Shown here: piece by piece, positions 36,964 to 48,360 of the stretch
Numbering within the stretch: position 1 is the first letter of the stretch
Layout of the letters: every line of letters starts with the position of its first letter
DNA from: Gammaproteobacteria bacterium
Lineage (GTDB): Bacteria; Pseudomonadota; Gammaproteobacteria; Nevskiales; Nevskiaceae
DNA: 64,000 nt
Assembly (NCBI GenBank): GCA_026398815.1
Contig: JAPLSA010000028.1
Coordinates: 1 to 64,000, forward strand
Direction: 5' to 3'
Notes under the pieces: generated by a model
Told to the model about the DNA's origin: nothing
What the model saw: the letters and a program-made list of their open reading frames with translations, nothing else
Database searches by the model: none
Translations under genes and position numbers: made by a program

Positions 36964-37404
36964 ATGATCAACAGATTTCCGGCCGCGTTGCGGCTGTCGT
37001 CGAGGCCGCTGGCGGCGGCTGGCCTGAGCGCGCTGCTGGCGCTCGCCGGCTGCGCCGGCAAGAACGCCAAGCCGGGCACCACGCTGGCCGAGGCGGAAAC
37101 CGCCGTGGCGCGCGCCGAGCGGGCGCGGATCGGCGACTACGATCCGGCATCGTGGAAAGCCGCCCGTGAGAACCTGGCCCAGGCCCGGGCCTCGTCCGGC
37201 AGCAAGGAAGCGGATATCGCCTCGCGCTGGTTCGCCGCCCGCGCCAAGGCCGATGCCGAACTGGGCATGGTGCGCGCCGAACGCGCCCGGCTTTCGGCAT
37301 TGACGATGTCGCTGAAGCGCGAGATCGCCGCGCTGTCGCCGGCGGCCGCGCCGGTGGTGGTGCCCGAAACCTCCGACAGCGCGCCACCGGAGGCCACGCC
37401 ATGA
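36964..37404 (+). CDS. Small coiled-coil lipoprotein, DUF4398-like
   Basis: 146 residues. N-terminal signal with a lipobox (ALLALAGCAGK), followed by a helical domain with Ala/Glu/Arg-rich heptads (AEAETAVARAERARIGDYDPASWKAARENLAQAR), as in DUF4398 proteins that usually precede an OmpA-like gene. No OmpA gene follows here. The ATG at 36964 is chosen (AGGA upstream); a TTG three bases earlier is possible. Its stop overlaps the next ATG. Envelope structural role is an inference. Confidence 0.75.
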   Translation: MINRFPAALRLSSRPLAAAGLSALLALAGCAGKNAKPGTTLAEAETAVARAERARIGDYDPASWKAARENLAQARASSGSKEADIASRWFAARAKADAELGMVRAERARLSALTMSLKREIAALSPAAAPVVVPETSDSAPPEATP

Positions 37405-37823
37405 GGCCGACTCCGATCCTGCCGCTGGTCGCTGCCGCCCTGTTGCTCGGCCTGTCCGCCTGCAGCAGCCTGAACCTGCCGTCGCTCAAGCTGCCGTCGT
37501 TCTCGGCGCCGGCCGAAGCGGTGCCGCCGGGCGTCGAACCGTCCACCGCCGCCATCGCCCGCATCCGCGCCGCGCTGCTGACACTGCGCAGCGATCCCGG
37601 CCTCGCGGCCCGGGTTCCGAACGAGGTCGTCGAGGCCGAAGCGCTGCTGCAATCCGCCGACGCCAGCCAGCACGATCCACAGAACGGCGCGGCCCGGATC
37701 TACCTGGCCGAGCGCAAGGTCGAGGAAGTGCGGGCGCTGGCCGAACTGCGGGCGCTGGAAGTGGAGTACGAATCGCTGCGCAAGCAGCGCGATGCGCTGA
37801 AGCCGGCCAACGGCAGCTTCTGA
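37401..37823 (+). CDS. Small lipoprotein, second of a pair
   Basis: 140 residues. Lipoprotein signal (MRPTPILPLVAAALLLGLSACSS, lipobox LSAC), a Pro/Ser-rich linker, and a helical part with VVEAEALLQSADASQHDPQNGAARIYLAERKVEEVRALAELRALEVEYESLRKQRDALK. Resembles the DUF4398 family. Overlaps the preceding lipoprotein gene by 4 bp. Function unknown; ends 66 bp before the convergent kinase gene. Confidence 0.7.
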   Translation: MRPTPILPLVAAALLLGLSACSSLNLPSLKLPSFSAPAEAVPPGVEPSTAAIARIRAALLTLRSDPGLAARVPNEVVEAEALLQSADASQHDPQNGAARIYLAERKVEEVRALAELRALEVEYESLRKQRDALKPANGSF

Positions 37824-37889
37824 GCTTCTCGCTGACCCGGCCGCCAACCCGGCGCTGACCGGCGGTGCTGACGCGGCGTGGTCCGCCGC

Positions 37890-40655
37890 TCAGCGCAGCG
37901 CCGCCAGCGTCGCCACCGCCTGCTGCGTGTGGGCGTGCCCGGGGCCCAGCGCCGCCGTCAACGTGCTGATGCTTTCCTGCAGCAGCGCGCGTGCGCGCTC
38001 GCGCTGCCCGGCGGCCGCATGCAGTTCGCCGGCCCGGGCCAGGTACCAGCCCAGATCCCACTCGCCGCCGCGATAGACGCGCCGCACCCGCGCCAGCGTG
38101 TCGTCGGCCAGGGCCAGCGCCGCCGGCAGGTCGCCGGCATCGGCCAGAAAGCGCGCGCCGTTGATCGCATGGGTCAGCGTGTCCGGGTGATCGGGCCCGG
38201 CAACACGGCGGTCGATAGCCAGCGTCTCCTGCTGCATCAGCGCCGCCTCGCGATGCCGGCCGAGCGCCGCCAGCGTGGTGGCAACATGGTTCAGGCTGCG
38301 CGCCAGCTTCGGCGTTTCGCTGCCCTTGGCGCGCTGGTAGGCGACCCCGGCCTCGAACAGCGGCAGCGCCTCCGCCGGACGGCCGAGCTTCAGCCAGGCA
38401 TAGGCGAGGTCGTTGGCGGCGGTAATGCTGTACTCGTTCTCCCGGCCGGTGGCGGCCAGCGTGCGTTCGCGCGCCTCGCTCAGCACCGGCACCGCTTCGT
38501 CGTAGCGGCCGGCCTTGTTCAGCACCGTGCCCAGCCGGCGCTGCCGCGACGCCGTCAGCAGGTGGCGATCGCCGAACGTCTCGCGGGTCAGCGCCAGCAC
38601 CTCGCGGGCCAGCGGGATCGCTTCGTCGAAACGCTGCGCGTCGGCGAGGTCGAAAGCGACATCGTTGGCCACCGAGATCGCCAGTTCGTGGGCCGGCCCG
38701 AGCCGCTGGCGCACTTCGGCCAGCAGCGCCTGTTCCGGCGCCAGGCAGGCTTCCGGCAGCCGCCGGCGCATGCAGTCGACGGCGATCAGCGACTGCCGGG
38801 CGTTGAGTTCCAGTTCCGGGCTCAGCGTGCCGGCGGCGCGCGCGGCGTCGAGCACCGCCACGGTGCCGGCCTGTACCGCCGGCAGGTCGTCCTCGACATC
38901 GAGCATTTCGATCAGGCTCATCTGCACAGCCAGCGTGTCCGGGTGGCCCGGCCCGAGCAGGCGCTTGCGGGTGGCGAACGCCGCTTCCAGCAGCGGCCGC
39001 GCCCGCGCGGTGTCGGACAGCCCGACCCAGGCCTGGCCGATCGCCTCCTCGATCGCCGCACGCGGCAGGCTGCCGGCCGCGAAGCGGCGGTCGAGATCAG
39101 CGGCGGCGGTGCCCAGCAGATCGCGGACCCGCAGCGCCGGATCGGCGGCCAGCAGCGGATTGCCGGCCGATAGCACGTCGCGGGTCAGGAAGTCGGTGAC
39201 GGCGCGGGCGTTGGCGGCTTCCTGCACGGCGCGGCGACTGGCGGCATCGGCCCGCCAGTACAGCCAGCTGGTCACCGCCAACGCCGCCACTGCCGTGATC
39301 GCCAGCGCCCGCAGCAGGCCGCGCCGGGCGCTGGCGCGGCTCAGGGCCTGCTGCAGCCGCAGGCTTTCGGCCTCGGCGGCCCGCGCCCGCTGCCGCTGCT
39401 CGCGCCGGGCATCAAGGCTGCGCAACCGCTCCGCCAGCGTCGCGGCATCGGCCAGCCGGCGGCCGGGATCGCCAGCGGCGGCGAGCAGGATGTCCTCACG
39501 CAGCAGTTCGTCGCCGATGTCGGCCTCCCAACCCGGGGCCAGCGGCCGGCGCAGATCACCGACGATGAACTGGTAGAGCATCACTCCGAGCGCATAGAGA
39601 TCGGCACGCACGGTCGGCGGCTGGCCGGTCAGCAGTTCCGGGGCGAGGTACAGCGGCGTGCCGCCGCTGGACGCATCGTCGCCGGCATCGCCCCGGGTCA
39701 GCCCGAGCCGGGTGATGCCGAGCGCGTCGAGTCGGGCGCTGTCGAACAGCCGGCCGCTGCCGAAATCGGTCAGGCGGATCTGCGGCCGGCCGTCGGGCCC
39801 GCGCCGGATCAGCACGTTGGCCGGCTTCAGGTCCTTGTGCAGCACGCCGACCGAATGGGCCGCCGCCAGCGCGTCGGCGATCTCGGCGATCAGCCGCAGG
39901 CGCTCGGCCATCGGCAGGCTGCCGATGCCGCCCTCGCGGGCCGCCCAGGCCGCGAGGTTGCCGTCCGGGCTGTACTCCAGCTCGATGAAATACGGCGCCT
40001 CGTCGAGGTTCCAGTCGCTGATCCGCGCCAGATCGTCGCGCGCGCCGAGGCTGTCGTTGAGCACCCGGAACAGCGTGATCTCGCGCTTCAGCGCCGTCAG
40101 CTGGACGCCGCTGCGGGCGAACTTGAACACCCGGCGCTCGTGGCTGAGCGACTGCTCGGCCAGCCAGACTTCGCCGATGCCGCCGCCGAGCAGCCGTTCG
40201 ACGCAGCGCCAGTTCGGCCGCAGCGGCACCGGTGCGCCGACAGCCAGGCCGAAGCCGGGACCGTCGTCGGCCGCCAGCGCCCCCGGCCGCTGCAGCTCGA
40301 CCTCGGCGACCAGCCGGTAGCCGTAGCCGTGCACGGTGCGGATCAGCGTCTGGCCGCTGTCGTTGAGCACCTGGCGCAGGCGCGCCACGCACTTGGTCAG
40401 GCTGGCCTCGGTAACCACGCGGCCAGGCCAGACGGCGTCCATGATCTCGTCCTTGGTGATCAGCTCGCCGGCGTGTTCGAGCAGCAGCCGCAGCAGCTCC
40501 ATTGGCCGCGATTCGAGCGCCATCGGCGCACCGTTGATCAGCAGCGTCCGGCTGGCCTCGTCGAAACGGATGCCGGCGAACTGCCAGAGGCGTCCGGAGC
40601 GCAGCCCGGACGATGGCCGTGACGAGGCCGGATCAGCGGGCGGCACGAATGCCAC
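37890..40655 (-). CDS. Membrane regulator: winged helix + Ser/Thr kinase + TM + TPR (regulator 1)
   Basis: 921 residues. Order: OmpR/CadC-type winged helix at about 23-119 (SLTKCVARLRQVLNDSG with the wing TLIRTVHGYGYRLVAEV); Ser/Thr kinase at about 150-415 (glycine loop LLGGGIGEVWLAE, Lys178, HKDLKPAN at 273-280 with Lys in place of the usual Arg, DFG at 297-299, APE at 338-340); one membrane segment at about 448-467 (LLRALAITAVAALAVTSWLYW); then TPR-like helices to the end (motifs such as GPGHPDTL). Predicted topology: DNA-binding and kinase parts in the cytosol, TPR part in the periplasm. GTG start at 40655. It is divergent from the hypothetical gene at 40820, with a repeat operator candidate between. 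Signal and substrates unknown. Confidence 0.9.
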   Translation of the reverse strand: MAFVPPADPASSRPSSGLRSGRLWQFAGIRFDEASRTLLINGAPMALESRPMELLRLLLEHAGELITKDEIMDAVWPGRVVTEASLTKCVARLRQVLNDSGQTLIRTVHGYGYRLVAEVELQRPGALAADDGPGFGLAVGAPVPLRPNWRCVERLLGGGIGEVWLAEQSLSHERRVFKFARSGVQLTALKREITLFRVLNDSLGARDDLARISDWNLDEAPYFIELEYSPDGNLAAWAAREGGIGSLPMAERLRLIAEIADALAAAHSVGVLHKDLKPANVLIRRGPDGRPQIRLTDFGSGRLFDSARLDALGITRLGLTRGDAGDDASSGGTPLYLAPELLTGQPPTVRADLYALGVMLYQFIVGDLRRPLAPGWEADIGDELLREDILLAAAGDPGRRLADAATLAERLRSLDARREQRQRARAAEAESLRLQQALSRASARRGLLRALAITAVAALAVTSWLYWRADAASRRAVQEAANARAVTDFLTRDVLSAGNPLLAADPALRVRDLLGTAAADLDRRFAAGSLPRAAIEEAIGQAWVGLSDTARARPLLEAAFATRKRLLGPGHPDTLAVQMSLIEMLDVEDDLPAVQAGTVAVLDAARAAGTLSPELELNARQSLIAVDCMRRRLPEACLAPEQALLAEVRQRLGPAHELAISVANDVAFDLADAQRFDEAIPLAREVLALTRETFGDRHLLTASRQRRLGTVLNKAGRYDEAVPVLSEARERTLAATGRENEYSITAANDLAYAWLKLGRPAEALPLFEAGVAYQRAKGSETPKLARSLNHVATTLAALGRHREAALMQQETLAIDRRVAGPDHPDTLTHAINGARFLADAGDLPAALALADDTLARVRRVYRGGEWDLGWYLARAGELHAAAGQRERARALLQESISTLTAALGPGHAHTQQAVATLAALR

Positions 40656-40731
40656 GGGCCACCTTCATCGTTTCGCCGATGCCTTTCAGATCAGGCACTT
40701 GCCGGCGCCGCGCAGCCGGGGTCGGAGCGCA

Positions 40732-40759
40732 TTCGGAAACTTTCGGAATTCCGTCAGGA
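40732..40759 (+). promoter_or_regulatory. Candidate operator: three 7-bp direct repeats at 10 and 11 bp spacing
   Basis: TTCGGAA (40732), TTCGGAA (40742) and GTCAGGA (40753). The gap to regulator 1 is 76 bp. Compared with the operator at 54681-54708, 21 of 28 positions match and the spacing is the same. Direct repeats at one helical turn fit binding by OmpR-type winged helices. See the findings for the comparison. Confidence 0.6.
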
Positions 40760-40819
40760 CTTCCCGCCGACCCGCTTCGATGATCGGCCGGACCTGAACT
40801 GCCCGGATGCGCTGCTGCC

Positions 40820-41374
40820 ATGACCTCCCCGCTCGCCCGTGATCCGGCGCCACTCGCGGCCGGCTGCCGCGCCGTCGATTCTGCTCGCTGCGCCGCCGAC
40901 GCGGAGCCGCCGGCCGGCGATCGCGACGCCCTGCGCCGCTGGCATGACGATCTGCGTGCCCGCCAGTACCGCGCCGACGCCGAGAACCGGCGGCTGCCGC
41001 GCATCACCCTGCTGCGCCAGGCGCTGTCCGGCTACGGCGACGACCAGGCACTGGCCGGTTACACGCGCCTGCTGGCCTTCGAAGTCGAGCACTGGCAGGC
41101 CCAGGACGGCGCCGAGCGGGCGCTGCCCGCCCCGGTCCGCGAAGCCTGCCGCAGCGCGCTGACGGCGATCATCGCCGCGCTGGCGATCGAGCAGCACGAC
41201 CTGCCGGCCTGCACGACGGCGGTTCGCGCACTCGCGCTGTACGGGCAGACACGGATGCCGGCCGGCGGGCCGCGCCGGCGCCCGACCCGCCTGCTGCGGC
41301 CGGGTTCGGCGAGCCGTCCGGAAGGGCTGCGCGTGCGCCGGCCGGAAGCCGACGGCGGCGACTGGCCGCGCGGA

Positions 41375-41395
<21 letters not shown>
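40820..41395 (+). CDS. Hypothetical protein between regulators 1 and 2
   Basis: 191 residues. No signal peptide or recognised domain. The middle is protein-like and helical (ITLLRQALSGYGDDQALAGYTRLLAFEVEHWQAQ; SALTAIIAALAIEQHDLPA), while both ends are Arg/Pro/Gly-rich and may be overlong. It lies 60 bp downstream of the candidate operator and runs tail-to-tail with regulator 2, overlapping it by 21 bp. Could be the partner gene of regulator 1. The gene is only moderately supported. Confidence 0.45.
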
Positions 41396-44188
<2,793 letters not shown>

Positions 44189-44273
44189 GGCGGAATCGGC
44201 AAGGTGGCAGGAATCGGTTCCAGGCGGGCGAATTGCGACCGGGTTCTCGGCCGGCACGGCCTGAAGCCGCGAT

Positions 44274-44302
44274 TTCAGGATTTTTTCAGATTTTCTTCAG
44301 GC
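44274..44302 (+). promoter_or_regulatory. Candidate operator: three TTCAG-type direct repeats at 11 bp spacing
   Basis: TTCAGGA (44274), TTCAGAT (44285), TTCAGGC (44296), each 11 bp apart in a T-rich stretch. The gap to the preferred regulator 2 start is 85 bp. The motif resembles the GTCAGGA unit of the other two operators. The remaining 246 bp to the subtilase ATG (44303-44548) hold no gene I can support; they should contain its promoter. Confidence 0.5.
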
Positions 44303-44548
44303 TCGAACAACAGCCCGTCGGCATCGTCCGATCCGCGCTTCCCGGCTGCACCCGTCGCCCGAAGGCCCGGCAGCCGGTGTGCGCCAGGCCACAGACGACC
44401 AGCAGATGCACGCCAACTGTGAACCGCAGCGCGGCGAGCGGGCATGGGACGCAATGACAATTCATTGACCTGGCCCAGGCGACCGGGACCGCATTCTAAA
44501 ACGCCGGCGACAGCCGGCCGGGCTGCAACCATGACAGGGAGAACAGAC

Positions 44549-47500
44549 ATGAGAGAGACATACACGCGGCGGCTGAGACAACTGACGCTGGCGCTGCTGG
44601 CCAGCGGCGCCAGCGCGGCCGCCCTCGCCGCCGGCGGCGTGCCGGCCAAGCCGGTCCCGGCCGGCTATCAGGTCGAGCCGGGCGATACCCGGGTGGTCGA
44701 ACTGCCGGCGGTGCTGCGCGACCTGCGCGGCACCAAGGCCGACGACAAGACCAATGCCCCCTACATCGGCCCGTACGCCGCAGCGGCCGGCCGTCCCGGC
44801 TTCCCGGTGTCCGCCGCCGAGCTGGCGCGCGACCCGAAGCTCAAGGTGTCCGACTTCCGGCTGCGCAGCACCGACCGCGCCGCCCTTGCCCGGCTGATCG
44901 AGAAGGCTGCGCGCGGGCCGGTTGACGCGATCGTGACGCTGAAGATGACGATGACGCCGGAAGGTCTGCTGTCCGACGCCGCCACCAATGCCCAGCGCAG
45001 CCAGATCGCCCGCCTGCAGCAGAACGTGATCAGCGCACTGGCCGGCCGCGAGCACCGCGTGCTGCACCGCTACCAGTACGTGCCGCAGCTGTCGCTGAAG
45101 CTGGACGCCAAGGCGCTGGAGCTGCTGTCGCTGCTGCCGGATGTCGCCGATATCCAGGAAGTCGAACTGTCGGCGCCGGATCTGGCCGACAGCGCGCCGC
45201 TGGTCGGCTCCACCGACCTGCTCGAGCGCGGCGTTGCCGGCGCCGGCTGGGTGGTGGCGGTGCTCGACACCGGCATCGACCTGAACCATCCGTTCCTGCG
45301 CGCCTATGTGGCCGAATCCTGCTTCTCGGGCAACGGCAATTGCCCGAACGGCACCTCGCGCCAGTCCGGCGCCGGCTCCGCTGCCGCCTGCACCTACGCA
45401 CCGGGCTGCGACCACGGCAGCCACGTGGCCGGCATCGCCACTGGTGCCTCCCAGGCCGGCTTCACCTCGCTGGAGGGCATTGCCCGCAGCGCCCGGGTAA
45501 TGCCGGTGCAGGTCTTCACCCGGTTCACCGGCAGCGACTGCACCAACCTCGGCAAGTCCAGCCCCTGCACGCTGTCGCGCACTGACGACCAGGTGGCAGC
45601 GCTGGAGTACGTCTACAGCCAGCGCTTCAACTACTCGATCGCCGCCGTCAACATGAGCCTCGGCGGTGGTCGCAATACCGGCTTCTGCGATTCCGATTCG
45701 CGCAAGCCGGCCATCGACAACCTGCGCGCGGCCGGCATCGCCACCGTGATCGCCTCCGGCAACAACGGCTACACCGATTCGGTCAGCACGCCGGGCTGCA
45801 TTTCCTCGGCCGTGGTGATCGGTGCCACCAACAAGGACGATACCGTTGCCAGCTACTCGAACAGCGTCGACTACCTCGACATGCTGGCGCCGGGCAGCGA
45901 CATCACTTCGTCGGTGCCGACCAGCGCCTTCGGCATCAAGAGCGGCACCTCGATGGCGACGCCGCATGTGGCCGCTGCCTTCGCGCTGCTGCAGTCGCAG
46001 CAGAACCGGTCGGTGTCCGAGACCCGCTCGCTGCTGCTGAACACCGGCAAGCCGATCACCGATACCCGCGCCGGTGCCGGCAACCGGGTCAAGCGGCGGA
46101 TCGACGTGCTGGCCGCCGCCAACCTGAACAATGTGACGCTGACCGATTTCGTGCCGCGCGAATACCGCCAGCCGCGGCCGATTCCGCACGGCTTCAACTA
46201 CAACGCCAACCGCAGCTACTGGTCGGCCGTCGCCGTGCGGCCGGACAACGCCGCGCTCGATGTCGACCTGCAGCTGTTCGATTCCGGTATCGGTAACGGG
46301 CAGCTGGCGAGTAGCGGCTTCGGTGCCGGGACCATCGACATCATCGCGCAGGACAACAACATCAGCCGCCGTCCGCAGGGCGTCGACTACCCGCAGGCCA
46401 GCATCTTCGGCAATGGCACCGGGCGCTACCGGATCGAAGCCTCGATTCCGGGCCGGGTGCTCAACAACCAGCTCGACGATGTGATGGACGGCACCCACGT
46501 GCTGCGCATCTACGATGCACAGGTCACCGCCGGTGTCCCGCAGTTCATCCGCGTGGTGCCGACCGGTGTCAACGATCTCGAACTGCTGGCCTTCACCTCG
46601 ACGCCGGATTCCTCGACCTGGGTGCGCAGCCGTTCGGCCGCCGCCGCCATTTCCAGCGCCGGCGGCTCCGGTGCCGCCGAATCGATCAGCTTCACGCCGC
46701 CCGCCACCGGCTTCGCCGGCATCGTGGTCACCAACAAGATCGGCGGCTTCGGCGGCTACACGGTGTACTCCGACAAGACCGCGCCGACCGGCTCGGTGAG
46801 CATCAACAACGGCGCCGCCTCGACCACCTCCACCAACGTGACGCTGACGCTGTCGGCCGCCGACGCGGAAACCGGCATCCTCGACATGCGCGTCGCCGCC
46901 GACGGCGTGGTCGATACCGAAAGCTGGGAGCCGTACGCGACGAGTAAGAGCGTGACCCTGTCCAGTGCCCCGGGCACCAAGACCGTGGCCGTGCAGTTCC
47001 GCAACCGCGCCGGCCAGGCGGCCGATCCGGTCACCGATACCATCGAGCTAACGGCACCGCTGCGTGCGTTCTCGATCAACGACGCCCGCCTGACCGAAGG
47101 CAATGCCGGGACCTCGCTGATGACCTTCACGGTGCGGCTGTCGGAAGCCGCCGCCAGCGAAGTGTCGGTCGGCTACGCCACCGCCAACGGCACGGCCACC
47201 GCCGGCTCGGACTACGTCGCCACCAGCGGCCGCCTGAGCTTCGCCGCCGGCCAGCTGACGCGGACGGTGTCGGTGACCATCAACGGCGACACCACGGTCG
47301 AGCCGGACGAAACGCTGTTCGTCAACCTCAGCAGCCCCACCGGCGCCACGATCGCCGATGCGCAGGGCATCGGCACCATCGTCAATGACGACGCCGCCGC
47401 CGGCGTGCCGGGCATCACCGTGCAGACCCGCAGCTACAACTTCGGCAATGTCCGGGTCGGCACCTCGAGCCCCGAGCGTTCGCTGGTCATCACCAGCTCC

Positions 47501-47713
47501 GGCACTGCACCGCTGGCGATCACCGGCATCCGCCTGACCGGCGACTACGCCGGCACCAGCAACTGCCCGCGCTCGCTGGCACCTGGCGCCACCTGCGCGC
47601 TGACCGGCACCTTCCGGCCGACCGCCACCGGCGCGCGACCGGGCTCGGTGACTATCACCAGCAATGCTCCGGACAGCCCGACCGTCATCAACCTGTCGGG
47701 CAACGGCACCTGA
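44549..47713 (+). CDS. Secreted subtilisin-family serine peptidase with Calx-beta and anchor domain
   Basis: 1054 residues. Signal peptide to about residue 28 (LTLALLASGASAAALAAG), propeptide-like region to about 210, then the S8 catalytic domain: Asp240 in VVAVLDTGID, His289 in CDHGSHVAGIA, oxyanion Asn405 in IASGNNG, Ser468 in SGTSMATPHVAAAFAL. Cysteines around 257-340 and 380-417 suggest disulphides. A Calx-beta domain lies at about 838-950 and a choice-of-anchor-D-like/ASPM-type domain at about 952-1054. ATG 44549 has GGGAGA upstream. Likely secreted or surface-held protease. Regulator 2 is encoded divergently. Confidence 0.93.
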   Translation: MRETYTRRLRQLTLALLASGASAAALAAGGVPAKPVPAGYQVEPGDTRVVELPAVLRDLRGTKADDKTNAPYIGPYAAAAGRPGFPVSAAELARDPKLKVSDFRLRSTDRAALARLIEKAARGPVDAIVTLKMTMTPEGLLSDAATNAQRSQIARLQQNVISALAGREHRVLHRYQYVPQLSLKLDAKALELLSLLPDVADIQEVELSAPDLADSAPLVGSTDLLERGVAGAGWVVAVLDTGIDLNHPFLRAYVAESCFSGNGNCPNGTSRQSGAGSAAACTYAPGCDHGSHVAGIATGASQAGFTSLEGIARSARVMPVQVFTRFTGSDCTNLGKSSPCTLSRTDDQVAALEYVYSQRFNYSIAAVNMSLGGGRNTGFCDSDSRKPAIDNLRAAGIATVIASGNNGYTDSVSTPGCISSAVVIGATNKDDTVASYSNSVDYLDMLAPGSDITSSVPTSAFGIKSGTSMATPHVAAAFALLQSQQNRSVSETRSLLLNTGKPITDTRAGAGNRVKRRIDVLAAANLNNVTLTDFVPREYRQPRPIPHGFNYNANRSYWSAVAVRPDNAALDVDLQLFDSGIGNGQLASSGFGAGTIDIIAQDNNISRRPQGVDYPQASIFGNGTGRYRIEASIPGRVLNNQLDDVMDGTHVLRIYDAQVTAGVPQFIRVVPTGVNDLELLAFTSTPDSSTWVRSRSAAAAISSAGGSGAAESISFTPPATGFAGIVVTNKIGGFGGYTVYSDKTAPTGSVSINNGAASTTSTNVTLTLSAADAETGILDMRVAADGVVDTESWEPYATSKSVTLSSAPGTKTVAVQFRNRAGQAADPVTDTIELTAPLRAFSINDARLTEGNAGTSLMTFTVRLSEAAASEVSVGYATANGTATAGSDYVATSGRLSFAAGQLTRTVSVTINGDTTVEPDETLFVNLSSPTGATIADAQGIGTIVNDDAAAGVPGITVQTRSYNFGNVRVGTSSPERSLVITSSGTAPLAITGIRLTGDYAGTSNCPRSLAPGATCALTGTFRPTATGARPGSVTITSNAPDSPTVINLSGNGT

Positions 47714-47757
47714 GCCGGGCCACCGTGGCGGCTGTGCCGCCACCTTGAGCGCAAGCC

Positions 47758-47792
47758 AAGGGCTGCCGGAGATTCATCCGGCAGCCCTTTTC
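47758..47792 (+). terminator. Intrinsic terminator after the subtilase gene
   Basis: Perfect 12-bp stem AAGGGCTGCCGG / CCGGCAGCCCTT with an 8-base loop, followed by TTC. It lies 44 bp past the stop. The rest of the gap to 48360 contains a decayed regulator fragment and no supported intact gene. Confidence 0.8.
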
Positions 47793-47868
47793 TTTGGCCG
47801 CTGCCGCAGCGGTGCGGAAGGCGTGGCCTCGACACAGCTGGCAACGCCGGCGTCGCCGGCTCCACGAC

Positions 47869-48091
47869 AGCGAGGCTTCGGTGGCGATCCGGCCCGGCCA
47901 CACCGCTTTCAGGAGCTCATCCGGGTGACCACTTCGTTGGCATTGCGCAGCAGTTCCACCGGCTTGCGCTCCAGCTGCACCAGCGCGCCCCTCACCCGCA
48001 GCTCCAGCGTCCGCCCGTTCGATACCGCGTTCGCAAATCGCCAGATCAGCGGCGTCTTGCCGGCATTCGTCACCACGGGGTTGATCGTCAC
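47869..48091 (-). pseudogene. Decayed N-terminal fragment of a winged-helix regulator
   Basis: Read on the minus strand it matches the first ~90 residues of regulator 2 closely (PLIWRFANAVSNGRTLEL; RGALVQLERKPVELL; then ANEVVTR), with an in-frame loss of four residues (the RQLL step), a one-base deletion near 47920 that shifts the frame before DELLKAVWPGRIATEASL, and then loss of homology; the kinase, membrane and TPR parts are absent. Nucleotide identity to 43955-44150 looks about 90 percent by eye. It sits head-to-head with the second subtilase gene, in the place the intact regulators hold elsewhere. Confidence 0.8.
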
Positions 48092-48360
48092 GGAGGCGGC
48101 GAGCGGAATGAGGGAGCAGCCGGCCGAGGAAGCTGGATACGGGTCGCCGGTGCGGGACCGCCGGAACTGCGTCCTGCGGATTTTCCAGGAACAAGCCCCT
48201 GGCCAATCGCTGGCAGCGAATTCCGCGAGCAAATGGTGACAAACGACACACCTTGCGATGACGTACAGATCACACCGTGGCGGCACCGTGCTACACCGGC
48301 GCAGCCTGCGAGCCGGATGCCGCAGCGCGGTTCGAACACCATTTCGGGAGGCAACACAGC

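Noticed and set aside
44465-44499. TTGACC and TTCTAA as a promoter for the 44549 protease
   Set aside because: Spacing is about 23 bp instead of 16-18, so it is not a credible -35/-10 pair.
44462-46498. 678-residue minus-strand open frame, and similar long ones at 48088-50781 and 18483-20279
   Set aside because: They lie opposite strongly supported protease and ptsI genes and have shadow-like Arg/Gly/His composition.
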